Source: Lachnospiraceae bacterium AB2028 (GTDB taxonomy: Bacteria; Bacillota; Clostridia; Lachnospirales; Lachnospiraceae). Taken from it: a stretch of DNA of 64,000 nucleotides. Shown piece after piece: positions 34,789 through 43,845 of the stretch. The position numbers and the translations under genes were made by a program. Each line of letters opens with the position of its first letter. The stretch's first letter is position 1. Where the stretch lies: positions 235,008 to 299,007 of the forward strand of contig JHYJ01000007.1 in the NCBI GenBank assembly GCA_000621425.1, written 5' to 3'. The notes under the pieces were generated by a model, which was not told the DNA's origin, did not search any database, and worked only from the letters and a program-made list of their open reading frames with translations.

Positions 34789-36753
34789 CTACTTTTTTCT
34801 GAATCTGACTTCTTCTCCGTCAACGATTATATCATAAATAGCATATTCACTTATACTATCAATACCTCCCTCAAACATCTCCTGATACTTATTATTAAAT
34901 CTTTCTCCACTATCCTCGATCACAAGATATTTATATTCTCCATCTATTATACTTTCGCTCCACTCCTCAACTTCTAACCCTCCATTGTGCACTGCTAGCT
35001 CCCTTGTTACTTTTGCAGGGAAAAGCGCATAGTCGCCATATGGATCCGGAGCAACATAAAGAACCTTATCCTGAGGAGTTAATGTTAGTCCCGCATCAGC
35101 ACACATACTTTCATAATTGTTCCAGCGGTTTCCGTTTTTATTAAGGAGCACCAGAAAATCATCATTAGGCCTTAACAAAACAAGCGATGCAACAATACAA
35201 AGCATTATGTACATCTGTTTTTCACCTTTGATACATAATAGCACATATATGATCACGCTCGCCAATACGGATATTCCCGGACCTAAATATCTATAATAAT
35301 CAAGTAAGAATTCATACGCTACTCCGTATCGCGCTGTATATATATAACAAAATAAAAAGACAAAAGCCAAATATCCCATAAACATAGGAAGAATCACATT
35401 ATCCAAATTTATTATAAAGTGCCCATCGAGCGAAATACGCTTGTTTTTGTTCAAATGCTTTACTGTTAAAATCCCCCCAAAAACTAACACCGTCCACAAA
35501 AAATCTGAAATGTACACATAATCCCCAAATCTATTCCCTGTAAACCACTGTTTATAGTAATCCCAAAAGATCATGACTCGTATTTCAGATAAATGAATCG
35601 GATCGATAGTCGGGTCATCAGGCGGCTGTTTCATGGAAACTACGTATGTAAGAATACCCGCAACTATACATGTCACTCCCAAAATACTCAAGGCAGTAAT
35701 GTGCCACCCCTTATTGAATAATTGCCTTATCAGGAAACAATATATTCCAATCGCAACCATCAATAAAAAACCTGTTATCGGGAAAGTGGTATATAGTGAT
35801 ATATCCGCTCCTGTATATAGCCTAAAGGAATAAGCAACTAAAGATGCCATAAACATACACAAAATCGGCATTATTTTTTCAAAAAATGCAGTTTTATCAT
35901 CTTTCATACGTATCCTGTCTATAGTATACATTGTGGCAGGACCAACAATTCCAAAGAGAAATATCCCACCAATACGTTTCAACATACAGGTTGCCATTAT
36001 TCCCCAACAGCATGCAGCAATATAACCGATATCATTATATTTCTCCTTATCACTGTACATTCTAAATGACATAATCATCCCATATATAGCAGCATTAGCT
36101 ACAGTAACATCATGGAGAAACCTATACGGAGTCACAAATATCCCCGATATACCAAATAGAATAACTGACATTATAATTATTCTCTGCCATTCATTTTTTC
36201 TGATAAAAGAATAGAACGGCAAAAGAGCAGAAATAAGCATTACACCTCTTGCCCAGGTATTTATCCCATCCGAATAATAAAACCATAATTTATTACAGAA
36301 ATAGCACCAGCTTTCAGTGATGGGGGCCGTATAGCCCAATGAAAAATTACGCACGATTTCCGGATCAGAATTAGTGAGTTCATTATATCTGTACATATTG
36401 ATTATCCGTGGAGCATAAGTCCTATATGTATCTGCTGTCTCACCGTAATCCGATCCACCCCAAAATATGATTCCCATAATAATAAAGCATATAACTCCTC
36501 CAAGCAGCCCCGGAGTCATGACATGCTCCCTAAACCGACCCCTGTCTTTAATAAAAACATAAAGACAATAACCGACAGAAACTACTCCCAGCAAAACACC
36601 GGCATATACTCCTGGTAGAGTACTGCCCATGTACCCCGTCGCAAAAATGATCGACACTACAATGCCAATCGCCAAAAAAACATACTCTTCTATTTTTCTT
36701 CTGTCCAATATGGCAATAGCCGCTGCTATAGGCAGAACAATCAATAAACCCAC
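34789..36753 (-). CDS. Polytopic GT-C-like membrane protein
   Basis: 654 residues with about a dozen hydrophobic segments up to residue ~540 and a soluble C-terminal domain. The first large loop holds 'GSDYGETADTYRTYAPRI', acidic residues at the GT-C active-loop position. The C-terminal domain has 'DKVLYVAPDPYGDYALFPAK', shared with the neighbour at 36756-38753. The start is GTG at 36753 (GGAGG 13 nt upstream); an in-frame stop lies just before it, and the start aligns with that of the paralogue. It probably uses a polyprenyl-phosphate sugar outside the membrane. Confidence 0.65.
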   Translation of the reverse strand: MGLLIVLPIAAAIAILDRRKIEEYVFLAIGIVVSIIFATGYMGSTLPGVYAGVLLGVVSVGYCLYVFIKDRGRFREHVMTPGLLGGVICFIIMGIIFWGGSDYGETADTYRTYAPRIINMYRYNELTNSDPEIVRNFSLGYTAPITESWCYFCNKLWFYYSDGINTWARGVMLISALLPFYSFIRKNEWQRIIIMSVILFGISGIFVTPYRFLHDVTVANAAIYGMIMSFRMYSDKEKYNDIGYIAACCWGIMATCMLKRIGGIFLFGIVGPATMYTIDRIRMKDDKTAFFEKIMPILCMFMASLVAYSFRLYTGADISLYTTFPITGFLLMVAIGIYCFLIRQLFNKGWHITALSILGVTCIVAGILTYVVSMKQPPDDPTIDPIHLSEIRVMIFWDYYKQWFTGNRFGDYVYISDFLWTVLVFGGILTVKHLNKNKRISLDGHFIINLDNVILPMFMGYLAFVFLFCYIYTARYGVAYEFLLDYYRYLGPGISVLASVIIYVLLCIKGEKQMYIMLCIVASLVLLRPNDDFLVLLNKNGNRWNNYESMCADAGLTLTPQDKVLYVAPDPYGDYALFPAKVTRELAVHNGGLEVEEWSESIIDGEYKYLVIEDSGERFNNKYQEMFEGGIDSISEYAIYDIIVDGEEVRFRKK

Positions 36754-36755
36754 TG

Positions 36756-38753
36756 TTATGTTTCATCCTCCAGAGCAGTTCCGGCAATATATTTTATCTG
36801 TAACCGACCGGACTCATCATATTCTACATGGTATATCGCATCATTTCTTATATCCGCCCCCCAGTTATCAAAGACAGGATAATATGTCTCCCAAAAATAA
36901 TCATCCACATTTTTAAGATAAACATATGTATAGTGTCCCTCTTTTATGATATCTGCCAGTCCCTCCGGTGTAATCGGTTCCTTTATAGCACTCCACTTAT
37001 ACGGCTCCGGATTATAATATAATCCACTTATATGACCTGCACCGGCCGGAAATACAGCCCACGAAAAAGCCGCTGGAAGATTCAAAACCAAATCTCTATC
37101 AACATAAAACACCCTATCTTCAGGACTCAGTTCTAACACGCCTGCAGCTTTGCATGCACCGATCAGTGGATACTCATCTTCCTGTTCCGGTCTGTTAAAT
37201 ACCGCCCCCACAGGATCTGAATAGACACAAACTGTAAGTATTATAGTTCCAATGATAAGCGTCCATTCCTTTTTCAATCCCGTATAAGCATACATAAATA
37301 CAACGGCAAACAACAATATCATCACCGGCGCTATATAATAAGCTGTGACCGGCTGCACTGGAGCCTCGGGCTGTCTAATAACTGTAATATAATAAACAAT
37401 AAAATAGACCATATATAAAATACAACCTACTATACATGCAATATCAAATGTAAATATATCAGATGTCTTCTCTTTGTCCATTACCCTGCGCCTTACCACG
37501 CCGGACACAATCAATAAAAGGAAAAGGAAAGATGCATCGTATATACGCAACACATGCCTGCCTATGATGTAATCTTCCTCTTCATCAGTTCCCACAAAAA
37601 ATTTGTCAGCAAGTTCCCTTATCCATTCAGCAAGATAATCACTATTCGCACTCTTTTTCATTATGAGCATTGCAAATGCCACAATACCGACAGCTGACAA
37701 AAAAACTATAATAAAAGCAGTCTTTTTCTTATCTTTTTTATATAAATCAATTACAACCGTTAATAACAAAGCACATACCGCAGTACCCATATAAATCATT
37801 GGTACAAGCAGCAGTCTGCGTACACTAATATCGTGCTGCCAATAACGAAAAATGTCTGTTATTACCTGTCCCATACAACCGCTAATAACAGCAATCAGCA
37901 GTGGTCTGCGTTTAGAAACATTTGAAAAAGCAACAACACACGCCCCAAAAATCAACGGTATAGATGTAAACACACCCAAACTTGTCAATGTACATGATGC
38001 CCAAAAGCCATATGCAGTAAATACCACATACCATGATCTAGACTGTTCTTTGCATCCCCTACGCTTATCAAAAATAATCTGATACAGCATGAGAAAAGTA
38101 TATACTAGAGCTCCTGACTGAGAAACAGACATATCAAAACAGCTATATGCTTCAGGAATCTTGAGAATAGGTAGCAAAATACTAAAAAGAATAAACAAAA
38201 GCCATTGCCAGTATTCTTTTTTTATAGAATTAACATAACGCAGAATAGGCAGTATAGCTGCACTAATGAAGATATCATTTGCAAATATGCATACCCATTC
38301 GGAGAATCCCCCCCAAGTGTATGTACAATAATAAGCCCATAGCGTTGCAAAGGGAAATGGCGAATTTAGATTGTAATAAAGTGTATCATCCCTAATTCCA
38401 CTTGTCTCATATATATGTCTGACCACAGGACCATACTGTGATAAAGCAGCATCAGAAACAAAAAACCTTCCATATGAGAAAAAAATAAAGAAAATGAAAA
38501 TAAGAAGTTCCGCAGCAAATCCCGGAGTAATGACATATTTCCTGATTTCTTCACGCTTTAAGATAAGTATGATAAAAGATGCAACAGCATAAAATGGGAT
38601 AATAAGGACACCAGCATTAAGAAATCCTAATGCCCCCGCGAACATAAGAGTAATTATGATAATCCCTATAGCAGGAAAGACTGTCTCCTCAAATTTCTTT
38701 TTACTAATTACCGCTAACGCAGCCGTAAGCGGAAATAATACTATTGCGCCCAT
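36756..38753 (-). CDS. Polytopic GT-C-like membrane protein, paralogue of the downstream gene
   Basis: 665 residues from the ATG at 38753; AAGGA lies 8 nt upstream and 'MGAIVLFPLTAALAV' aligns with the start of the neighbour ('MGLLIVLPIAAAIAI'). The frame extends to a GTG at 38783 but has no suitable site there. It has many membrane segments, an acidic periplasm-side loop near 'VSDAALSQYGPVVRHIYE', and a soluble C-terminus with 'EDRVFYVDRDLVLNLPAAF'. Its ribosome site lies in a short sequence that matches the 3' end of the capD-like gene (see 38758-38773). Function inferred: membrane glycosyltransferase. Confidence 0.65.
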   Translation of the reverse strand: MGAIVLFPLTAALAVISKKKFEETVFPAIGIIIITLMFAGALGFLNAGVLIIPFYAVASFIILILKREEIRKYVITPGFAAELLIFIFFIFFSYGRFFVSDAALSQYGPVVRHIYETSGIRDDTLYYNLNSPFPFATLWAYYCTYTWGGFSEWVCIFANDIFISAAILPILRYVNSIKKEYWQWLLFILFSILLPILKIPEAYSCFDMSVSQSGALVYTFLMLYQIIFDKRRGCKEQSRSWYVVFTAYGFWASCTLTSLGVFTSIPLIFGACVVAFSNVSKRRPLLIAVISGCMGQVITDIFRYWQHDISVRRLLLVPMIYMGTAVCALLLTVVIDLYKKDKKKTAFIIVFLSAVGIVAFAMLIMKKSANSDYLAEWIRELADKFFVGTDEEEDYIIGRHVLRIYDASFLFLLLIVSGVVRRRVMDKEKTSDIFTFDIACIVGCILYMVYFIVYYITVIRQPEAPVQPVTAYYIAPVMILLFAVVFMYAYTGLKKEWTLIIGTIILTVCVYSDPVGAVFNRPEQEDEYPLIGACKAAGVLELSPEDRVFYVDRDLVLNLPAAFSWAVFPAGAGHISGLYYNPEPYKWSAIKEPITPEGLADIIKEGHYTYVYLKNVDDYFWETYYPVFDNWGADIRNDAIYHVEYDESGRLQIKYIAGTALEDET

Positions 38754-38757
38754 GCTC

Positions 38758-38773
38758 ACATCCTTCCATCCAA
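38758..38773. repeat. Copy of the 3' end of the capD-like gene
   Basis: ACATCCTTCCATCCAA is identical to 42566-42581 at the end of the CapD-like gene. On the minus strand both copies read FLDGRM then a stop codon; here the TGA is followed 2 nt later by the ATG at 38753. This marks a past junction between capD and this gene. Confidence 0.6.
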
Positions 38774-38888
38774 GAACTCCCACTAACCTTCATTTCACTA
38801 TATTATATTAAATAAGATAGGAATCTACTTTTTAGCATACGCTTATTATATCACGTTCACATTTTACCCACAGACTTTTTTCATTAGT

Positions 38889-39140
38889 CTACAGCATCTT
38901 ATCCCAACATATTCGCCGACAGTCTGTCTCATAAATGCACACCATCCCCCAAGATAATAAATATATGTCCGCTGTCCTATTGACAAAGCCGATCAACAGA
39001 CAGTCGCACTGCCCATACGGTTACAAAGCAAGCAGAACACATAACCCATCCACACCATGCCTATAATCGTTAATAACAATGAGCTTGTCTTGCAATATAT
39101 GCTCACGATATCTCGGTCTCGGTTGATCAGCTTAACTTTC
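38889..39140 (-). pseudogene. Decayed 3' fragment of a fucosyltransferase-like gene
   Basis: Read on the minus strand this stretch gives 'RYREHILQDKLIVINDYRHG', then, after an in-frame stop, 'YGQCDCLLIG' and '...WDKML' before a stop at 38889. It lines up piece by piece with the C-terminal third of the protein at 30778-31812 ('RYRGVQKDKLGHLDDYKQG', 'LGQCDCLLTG', 'LDKDKIL'). No start codon or N-terminal part remains. It explains most of the 400-bp gap 38784-39183; the rest is AT-rich leader of the gene starting at 38753. Confidence 0.68.
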
Positions 39141-39183
39141 CATCTGATTATACCTTCTTTTTCTGATCTGCTCTGTATAATAT

Positions 39184-39987
39184 TCACGTTATTCTTTTCA
39201 ACATTGTATACCGCTGTGAATCATACACTCTTTCATATCCCATTTTTTCAATCTGTTCCCTTAGTGCATCAGATCCAGCACATATTACATAGTCATGAAC
39301 AGATGTATCTATACTCTCCAACTTTCCTCCTGTTTCAAATATTTCAACCGGGGATATATATGACCTTAGCCCTATCCGCATCATTTTTTCATATGACCAT
39401 GCCCCTTCTGTAGCATAATCAAAATCATCTCCTGGTTCCTCATCCGCAATAAGAGCTACACATATATGGTTATCCTTATCTGCTGTAAAATACTCCTTAT
39501 TGTCCTCCCATAAAAAATTGCCCACATCCACAACATCCTGTGGCACCTTATAATACAAATTGTCTACATCTCCATTTTGTTGTAATAGAATCTGAGTTCC
39601 ACTGCCATGAATAAAACAAATTATAAAAATCATCAAGAACAGTATAACTTTCCTTTTGACATTCATTCTATCAGTTGCCAAAATAACAGCACATGAAACC
39701 AGTGGCACAGTAAGGAATAGCCAATGCATTCTTGCAAAAGCAAAACGATTCAAGATATGAACCATCATTACATACGTATATGGGAAAAAAAAAGTTAAAC
39801 CGATATATATATACGTATTGGGAAAGAAAAAACTATAGATATTGTCAGCTTCTTTCCTTCTCCTAATCACGACAACAACCGATAGTACAAATATCGCTAC
39901 CCATATTGGATCCAGTTGCACTACTGCACGATAAACCTCACTGTAAAAGAATCCTATGCCAAACTGTTCAATAACATTTCCCTTCAA
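39184..39987 (-). CDS. C-terminal part of a frameshifted polytopic membrane protein
   Basis: 267 residues from a TTG at 39987, which has no ribosome site. It contains three to four membrane segments, then a soluble domain with 'NHICVALIADEEPGDDFDY' and 'SQRYTMLKRIT'. The frame is open upstream to about 40006, where it meets the end of the preceding reading frame. Removing one T from AATTAAAG at 40004-40009 joins the two as '...AHFLNKEDGISLKGN...'. It is therefore most likely the second half of the gene at 40004-41047, split by a single-base insertion (real mutation or sequencing error). Confidence 0.7.
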   Translation of the reverse strand: MKGNVIEQFGIGFFYSEVYRAVVQLDPIWVAIFVLSVVVVIRRRKEADNIYSFFFPNTYIYIGLTFFFPYTYVMMVHILNRFAFARMHWLFLTVPLVSCAVILATDRMNVKRKVILFLMIFIICFIHGSGTQILLQQNGDVDNLYYKVPQDVVDVGNFLWEDNKEYFTADKDNHICVALIADEEPGDDFDYATEGAWSYEKMMRIGLRSYISPVEIFETGGKLESIDTSVHDYVICAGSDALREQIEKMGYERVYDSQRYTMLKRIT

Positions 39988-40003
39988 TGATATCCCATCC
40001 TCT

Positions 40004-41047
40004 TTAATTCAAAAAATGTGCCATAAGATATACTACAGCTTCCACTACAATCGGTATAGACGCTACACCTGCCATTATCAGCATCGATGTCTTTTTTCTT
40101 TTACAAATATCCAACACCGCTGCAGTTCCTAATATTATAGGAAATAACATAATTGTCATAACTGTCATACCGATTCCGGCGGCAGTAACAGTTAATAATA
40201 ATATGCTATCCCGCATTTCCATACTTTCTTTTTTACATATTACGTATAATATATAAATCAACAGTATAACACAGCCGAATTTGATCACAAATTTCCCCCA
40301 GCTTGCCCCCATGGCTACTTTTTCCCCTTTAACTTCCATAAATATACCGTTAAAGAACAAAAACATCCAGCGCTTACTCAATTCCCCCTTCCAAAACACA
40401 CCCGATACCACAAATAGTGTTAGGTAATAGAGCATAAGAAAAAAACAGGGAAATACAGTCCGCCACAAAAAAAGAACATGAACACCCAAAGCGTCCGCCC
40501 AAAAAGCCATCATTGCATACCAAGACGAACCAACATATTTTCCACGACCGTTCCAGACACTTTCAAAATTCACCCCTGTCGCATGATCATACATCAACAG
40601 TTTGTCAGAATAGATTATATCATTCGTAAGCGGTATGTATACACTATCATCCATTGACATCACCAGTCTTGTGCATATACGAAATAGCTGAGCCAAAAAT
40701 AACACCGAAAAAAGTATGATCCATATCCAACATTTAATCTCTATTTTTTCTATCTTTATACTATACTTTTTTTTACTCATAATCTTTCCAAGACAGATTA
40801 CAAACACCACAAGCAAAACAACAATCATATAGACATATTTCAATTCATGGAATTTTCTTTCCGATAACGTCATAGGAATACAGACAAGCGTAAAACACGC
40901 AACGCTAGCATAGAAGCCTATGATAAAACGAAAAAAAATATCGTTCCTGATCTCATCACTTTTCCCAAAACATACCAATTCACCAAAGCAAAATGGAACA
41001 ACCCCCCAAAAGAAAGCTATACCTGCTACCATATGTAATACCGACAT
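40004..41047 (-). CDS. N-terminal part of a frameshifted polytopic membrane protein (DUF6077-like)
   Basis: 347 residues from the ATG at 41047, 2 nt after the previous gene's stop, with GGGGAGG 9-10 nt upstream. An extended frame to 41161 overlaps the upstream gene by 112 bp and is not believed. Eight or more membrane helices; the loop 'LVMSMDDSVYIPLTNDIIYS' and 'YVGSSWYAMMAFWADALGVH' resemble DUF6077-type membrane proteins of clostridial glycan loci. The frame ends prematurely with 'AHFLN' and continues in another frame at 39184-39987; together about 620 residues would be expected. Probable role: membrane glycosyltransferase. Confidence 0.68.
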   Translation of the reverse strand: MSVLHMVAGIAFFWGVVPFCFGELVCFGKSDEIRNDIFFRFIIGFYASVACFTLVCIPMTLSERKFHELKYVYMIVVLLVVFVICLGKIMSKKKYSIKIEKIEIKCWIWIILFSVLFLAQLFRICTRLVMSMDDSVYIPLTNDIIYSDKLLMYDHATGVNFESVWNGRGKYVGSSWYAMMAFWADALGVHVLFLWRTVFPCFFLMLYYLTLFVVSGVFWKGELSKRWMFLFFNGIFMEVKGEKVAMGASWGKFVIKFGCVILLIYILYVICKKESMEMRDSILLLTVTAAGIGMTVMTIMLFPIILGTAAVLDICKRKKTSMLIMAGVASIPIVVEAVVYLMAHFLN

Positions 41048-41049
41048 CG

Positions 41050-42366
41050 TCAAACTCCTCCCCTTGTGAACATCTGTGGTTCGCCCCATAAAGAAGTGTT
41101 GAATATACACATAAGAAAAAGCATGATAAAGAATCCTACAAATACACATATCCTCTTCCACGCTTTATCACATAAAGAAATCCCCCGCGCAACAGTATAC
41201 GCAAAGAAAATAGGAACATTCCACAATAATGCAACATCCGCATATCCCTGACAGCCATAGTTTTTTATATATGGTCCAGCAATAAATGGCATAAAATATA
41301 TCATTAACACTACAAAGCCATACAATAGCATCGGGCTCTTCTTATCATCTTCTATATAAAACAAAATCAGCATCAGCAACGGAAGAATAGCATAATGGAA
41401 CCGGCCGACTCCATACACCTGCAAAATTCTCCTTACAACATAAAAAGTATTCTGATCAACATATATTATTTCTTCAATGGGTGTCTGCGCCACATGCTGT
41501 TCTGGCAAACCACACAAATTTCCTATGCCAATAACGAAAACCAATGAAATCAATAACCAAATCATACCGTAATAGTCAGCCCGTTTATTTTGACACATCT
41601 TCCTTATTAGTAATATAAAATATAAAATCCACAACATTACAAGTGGTGCATATATGCATGACACAAATGTAAGCGTATCCCACAACCTTCCAAAAAAATT
41701 ATATCCGTTCCATTCTGGCTTCCATACTGGAAACAAATAAATGAAAGCCAGCGCAAACATAAACCACGCCACAATCTTTTTTTCAACATGCATCTGACTA
41801 ATTAGGTTTTGATATACCGCATACGCAAACAATAAAAGCACTATCGGTATGAAATAATAAACCAGCTTCGCCTCCTTCATACCTGTTAATACATATAACA
41901 AGTTGTAGAAAGATTCCCCCAAACCAACAGACAAAACATCCGAAACGTTATCACTATAATATGCCGTATCTTCTACCACAGTGGAAACAAAGACAAACAA
42001 GAATGAATATGCTGCAAACACGATGCTACCAATTCTTATATCCATACCTAAATCGTTATCAAGCATATTCCGCCAGATTTTATTTTTTATTGCCCACCAC
42101 ATGCGATACGGTATAAAAATAATCGTAACAGCGACCAGTAATACATAAATGCAGAGTTTTACCGATACCACGTTAGGAATTGCCCCAAATACTATTCCAC
42201 ATATCCCCATAAAACAAAACATACCCATGGCCCAGCAGTTATACAAGCCATGTTCCTTTGTTTCCCAACGGTCGCCATGTTGTTTTTCAAAAACAACATT
42301 AATGACATACCCCAGCGAGAAAGGCAAATATATTAAAAAAATCAATATTGAAGCAATCTGTTTCAC
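41050..42366 (-). CDS. Polytopic membrane protein of unknown function
   Basis: 438 residues and roughly twelve hydrophobic segments. A loop after the fourth helix has 'STVVEDTAYYSDNVSDVLSV', acidic like the loops of GT-C transferases, and a later loop contains 'CGLPEQHVAQTPIEEIIYV'. It could be a glycosyltransferase, a polymerase or a paired half of the next gene, which starts 2 nt after its stop. The start is GTG at 42366 with GGGGTG upstream. Unusually it has no soluble C-terminal domain, unlike the other large membrane proteins of this locus. Confidence 0.6.
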   Translation of the reverse strand: MKQIASILIFLIYLPFSLGYVINVVFEKQHGDRWETKEHGLYNCWAMGMFCFMGICGIVFGAIPNVVSVKLCIYVLLVAVTIIFIPYRMWWAIKNKIWRNMLDNDLGMDIRIGSIVFAAYSFLFVFVSTVVEDTAYYSDNVSDVLSVGLGESFYNLLYVLTGMKEAKLVYYFIPIVLLLFAYAVYQNLISQMHVEKKIVAWFMFALAFIYLFPVWKPEWNGYNFFGRLWDTLTFVSCIYAPLVMLWILYFILLIRKMCQNKRADYYGMIWLLISLVFVIGIGNLCGLPEQHVAQTPIEEIIYVDQNTFYVVRRILQVYGVGRFHYAILPLLMLILFYIEDDKKSPMLLYGFVVLMIYFMPFIAGPYIKNYGCQGYADVALLWNVPIFFAYTVARGISLCDKAWKRICVFVGFFIMLFLMCIFNTSLWGEPQMFTRGGV

Positions 42367-42563
42367 TTAACACCCCAATTCAATTTGACAATTACCATAG
42401 TGTTTTTCCGCGTCCACTGTGTCAACATAAGGCAATACAACTAAATCCTTATGATAATCGATCTGATTATACCTTTTAATTATCCCACACATTATATTTG
42501 GCCCAAAACAAATACTCTGATACAAGCTGTCATATAGCGTAACGCAGCCAAATAAAATGAAGA
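42367..42563 (-). pseudogene. Probable 3' gene remnant after the capD-like gene
   Basis: The minus-strand frame stays open from inside the capD 3' end to a TAA at 42367, right against the GTG of the next gene. It reads 'YDSLYQSICFGPNIMCGIIK' and 'LPYVDTVDAEKHYGNCQIEL'. There is no start codon after capD and no ribosome site, so it looks like the tail of a lost gene. Family not recognised. Confidence 0.4.
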
Positions 42564-43769
42564 TTACATCCTTCCATCCAAAAAACGTCCTGTCTCTTTG
42601 TGATTAAATTCCGGCAACATCTTATTAAACAATTCCACCAGCTCCTCTCTGGTCCAGCTTCCTTTTTCACGCATCCGCTTAATCCGTCCTGTAAAATACT
42701 CAAGCGTCTCTTCCTTGTAATCAGCATCCTTCTTTACAATACCAATAGACATAAACTTTTCCATGTCTAGCTTCTCGCCATCCATATAGAATTCTTCAAA
42801 ATCCTTTTCACCGGTAGTATCACTCTTAAAGAAGTAGACGGGATACTTATGCTCTGCCTTTAGTTCTGCCACCCTTGAACGAGCTTCATCTTCGGTACCA
42901 CACTGTACCGGTTCGTAACCTAGATTTCTCAGGTATTTTACAGCTATATCGCTAAACGTAACCAGATTCAGTTCTGCATCTAACTTTGGAAAATATATAT
43001 CTCTATTTTCTCCAGTCAGACAGGATAAAATACAAAGCTCACCAGCCTCCTTAGGCGTAACAAAATACCTGCGCACATCATTAGGGGCTGATATAGGCTG
43101 TTCCTTCTCCAGTCGACGATTAAATCCGTATAAGAGACTCCCATCAGAAAATGCCACATTGGCAAACCTTGCGGTGGATACAGGCATTTCAAGACTACGT
43201 CTGTTGAGATACATCTCCATTATACGTTTGGATGCTCCCATCATATTAACGGGATTGGCAGCCTTGTCAGTAGAAACGCAGAAATACTTCTTTGCTCCAC
43301 ATTCCTTTGCAAGCAGCATAGTGGAATCAGTATTGAAGATATTGGTATCTATCATACGCATCAGAGTGTAAGGATCCTTTTCAGATCTGACATGCTTTAA
43401 GGCAGATGTGTTGAATACATAGTCATAACCACCTATGCGTTTTTTCTGCTCCCTAACGAAAGACCTAAATATATCACTACCACAGTCTATGGCAAAGGTG
43501 GCAAACTCACCACTGCCGTATCCTTTCGATGACCTGATATCCCGGACCAGCTCCACCATATTGTTCTCGCTGATATCCACCACATGAAGCACTTTAGGAT
43601 CACGCGCAAAAAGTTCCCTACATATGGCACTTCCTATAGTACCAGCACCGCCAATTACAAGGAAACGGCTTTTCTTTATGATTTCACTTAACTCTGATTC
43701 CCTTTTGCCAAGGTCATCTGTAAATAAAGGTTTTGTACGTCCGATAAATGACAGGATGTTGTCGTACAT
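42564..43769 (-). CDS. CapD/PglF-like NDP-sugar 4,6-dehydratase
   Basis: 401 residues, a single-domain member without the membrane part of full PglF. Rossmann motif 'LVIGGAGTIGSAICRELF', then 'VDISENNMVELVRDIR', 'SEKDPYTLMRMIDTN', 'VSTDKAANPVNMMGASKR', where the SDR Tyr-x3-Lys is replaced by Met-x3-Lys as in inverting and retaining UDP-GlcNAc 4,6-dehydratases. It should convert UDP-GlcNAc to a 4-keto-6-deoxy sugar for the reducing-end sugar of the glycan. It lies beside the initiating sugar transferase, as in pgl and capsule loci. GAGGT precedes the ATG. The C-terminal extension after ~300 is longer than in PglF. Confidence 0.8.
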   Translation of the reverse strand: MYDNILSFIGRTKPLFTDDLGKRESELSEIIKKSRFLVIGGAGTIGSAICRELFARDPKVLHVVDISENNMVELVRDIRSSKGYGSGEFATFAIDCGSDIFRSFVREQKKRIGGYDYVFNTSALKHVRSEKDPYTLMRMIDTNIFNTDSTMLLAKECGAKKYFCVSTDKAANPVNMMGASKRIMEMYLNRRSLEMPVSTARFANVAFSDGSLLYGFNRRLEKEQPISAPNDVRRYFVTPKEAGELCILSCLTGENRDIYFPKLDAELNLVTFSDIAVKYLRNLGYEPVQCGTEDEARSRVAELKAEHKYPVYFFKSDTTGEKDFEEFYMDGEKLDMEKFMSIGIVKKDADYKEETLEYFTGRIKRMREKGSWTREELVELFNKMLPEFNHKETGRFLDGRM

Positions 43770-43845
43770 TTTTACCTCACCTCGCTATCTCACATTCCAC
43801 CAGCTTTATCTACTAATAGATCAAAAAATATATTTCAGTTCATAA

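Noticed and set aside
36548..36787. 79-residue minus frame whose ATG follows GGAGG
   Set aside because: It is out of frame with the well-supported GT-C-like gene at 34789-36753 and has a Cys/Ser/Gly-rich, non-protein-like composition.
38993..39187. 64-residue frame starting with GTG that overlaps a stop codon
   Set aside because: The homology to the fucosyltransferase-like protein in this stretch is in other frames, so this frame is a by-product of the decayed gene.
42530..42727. 65-residue minus frame across the capD 3' end
   Set aside because: It overlaps the well-supported CapD-like coding frame and has a biased composition with no start signal.
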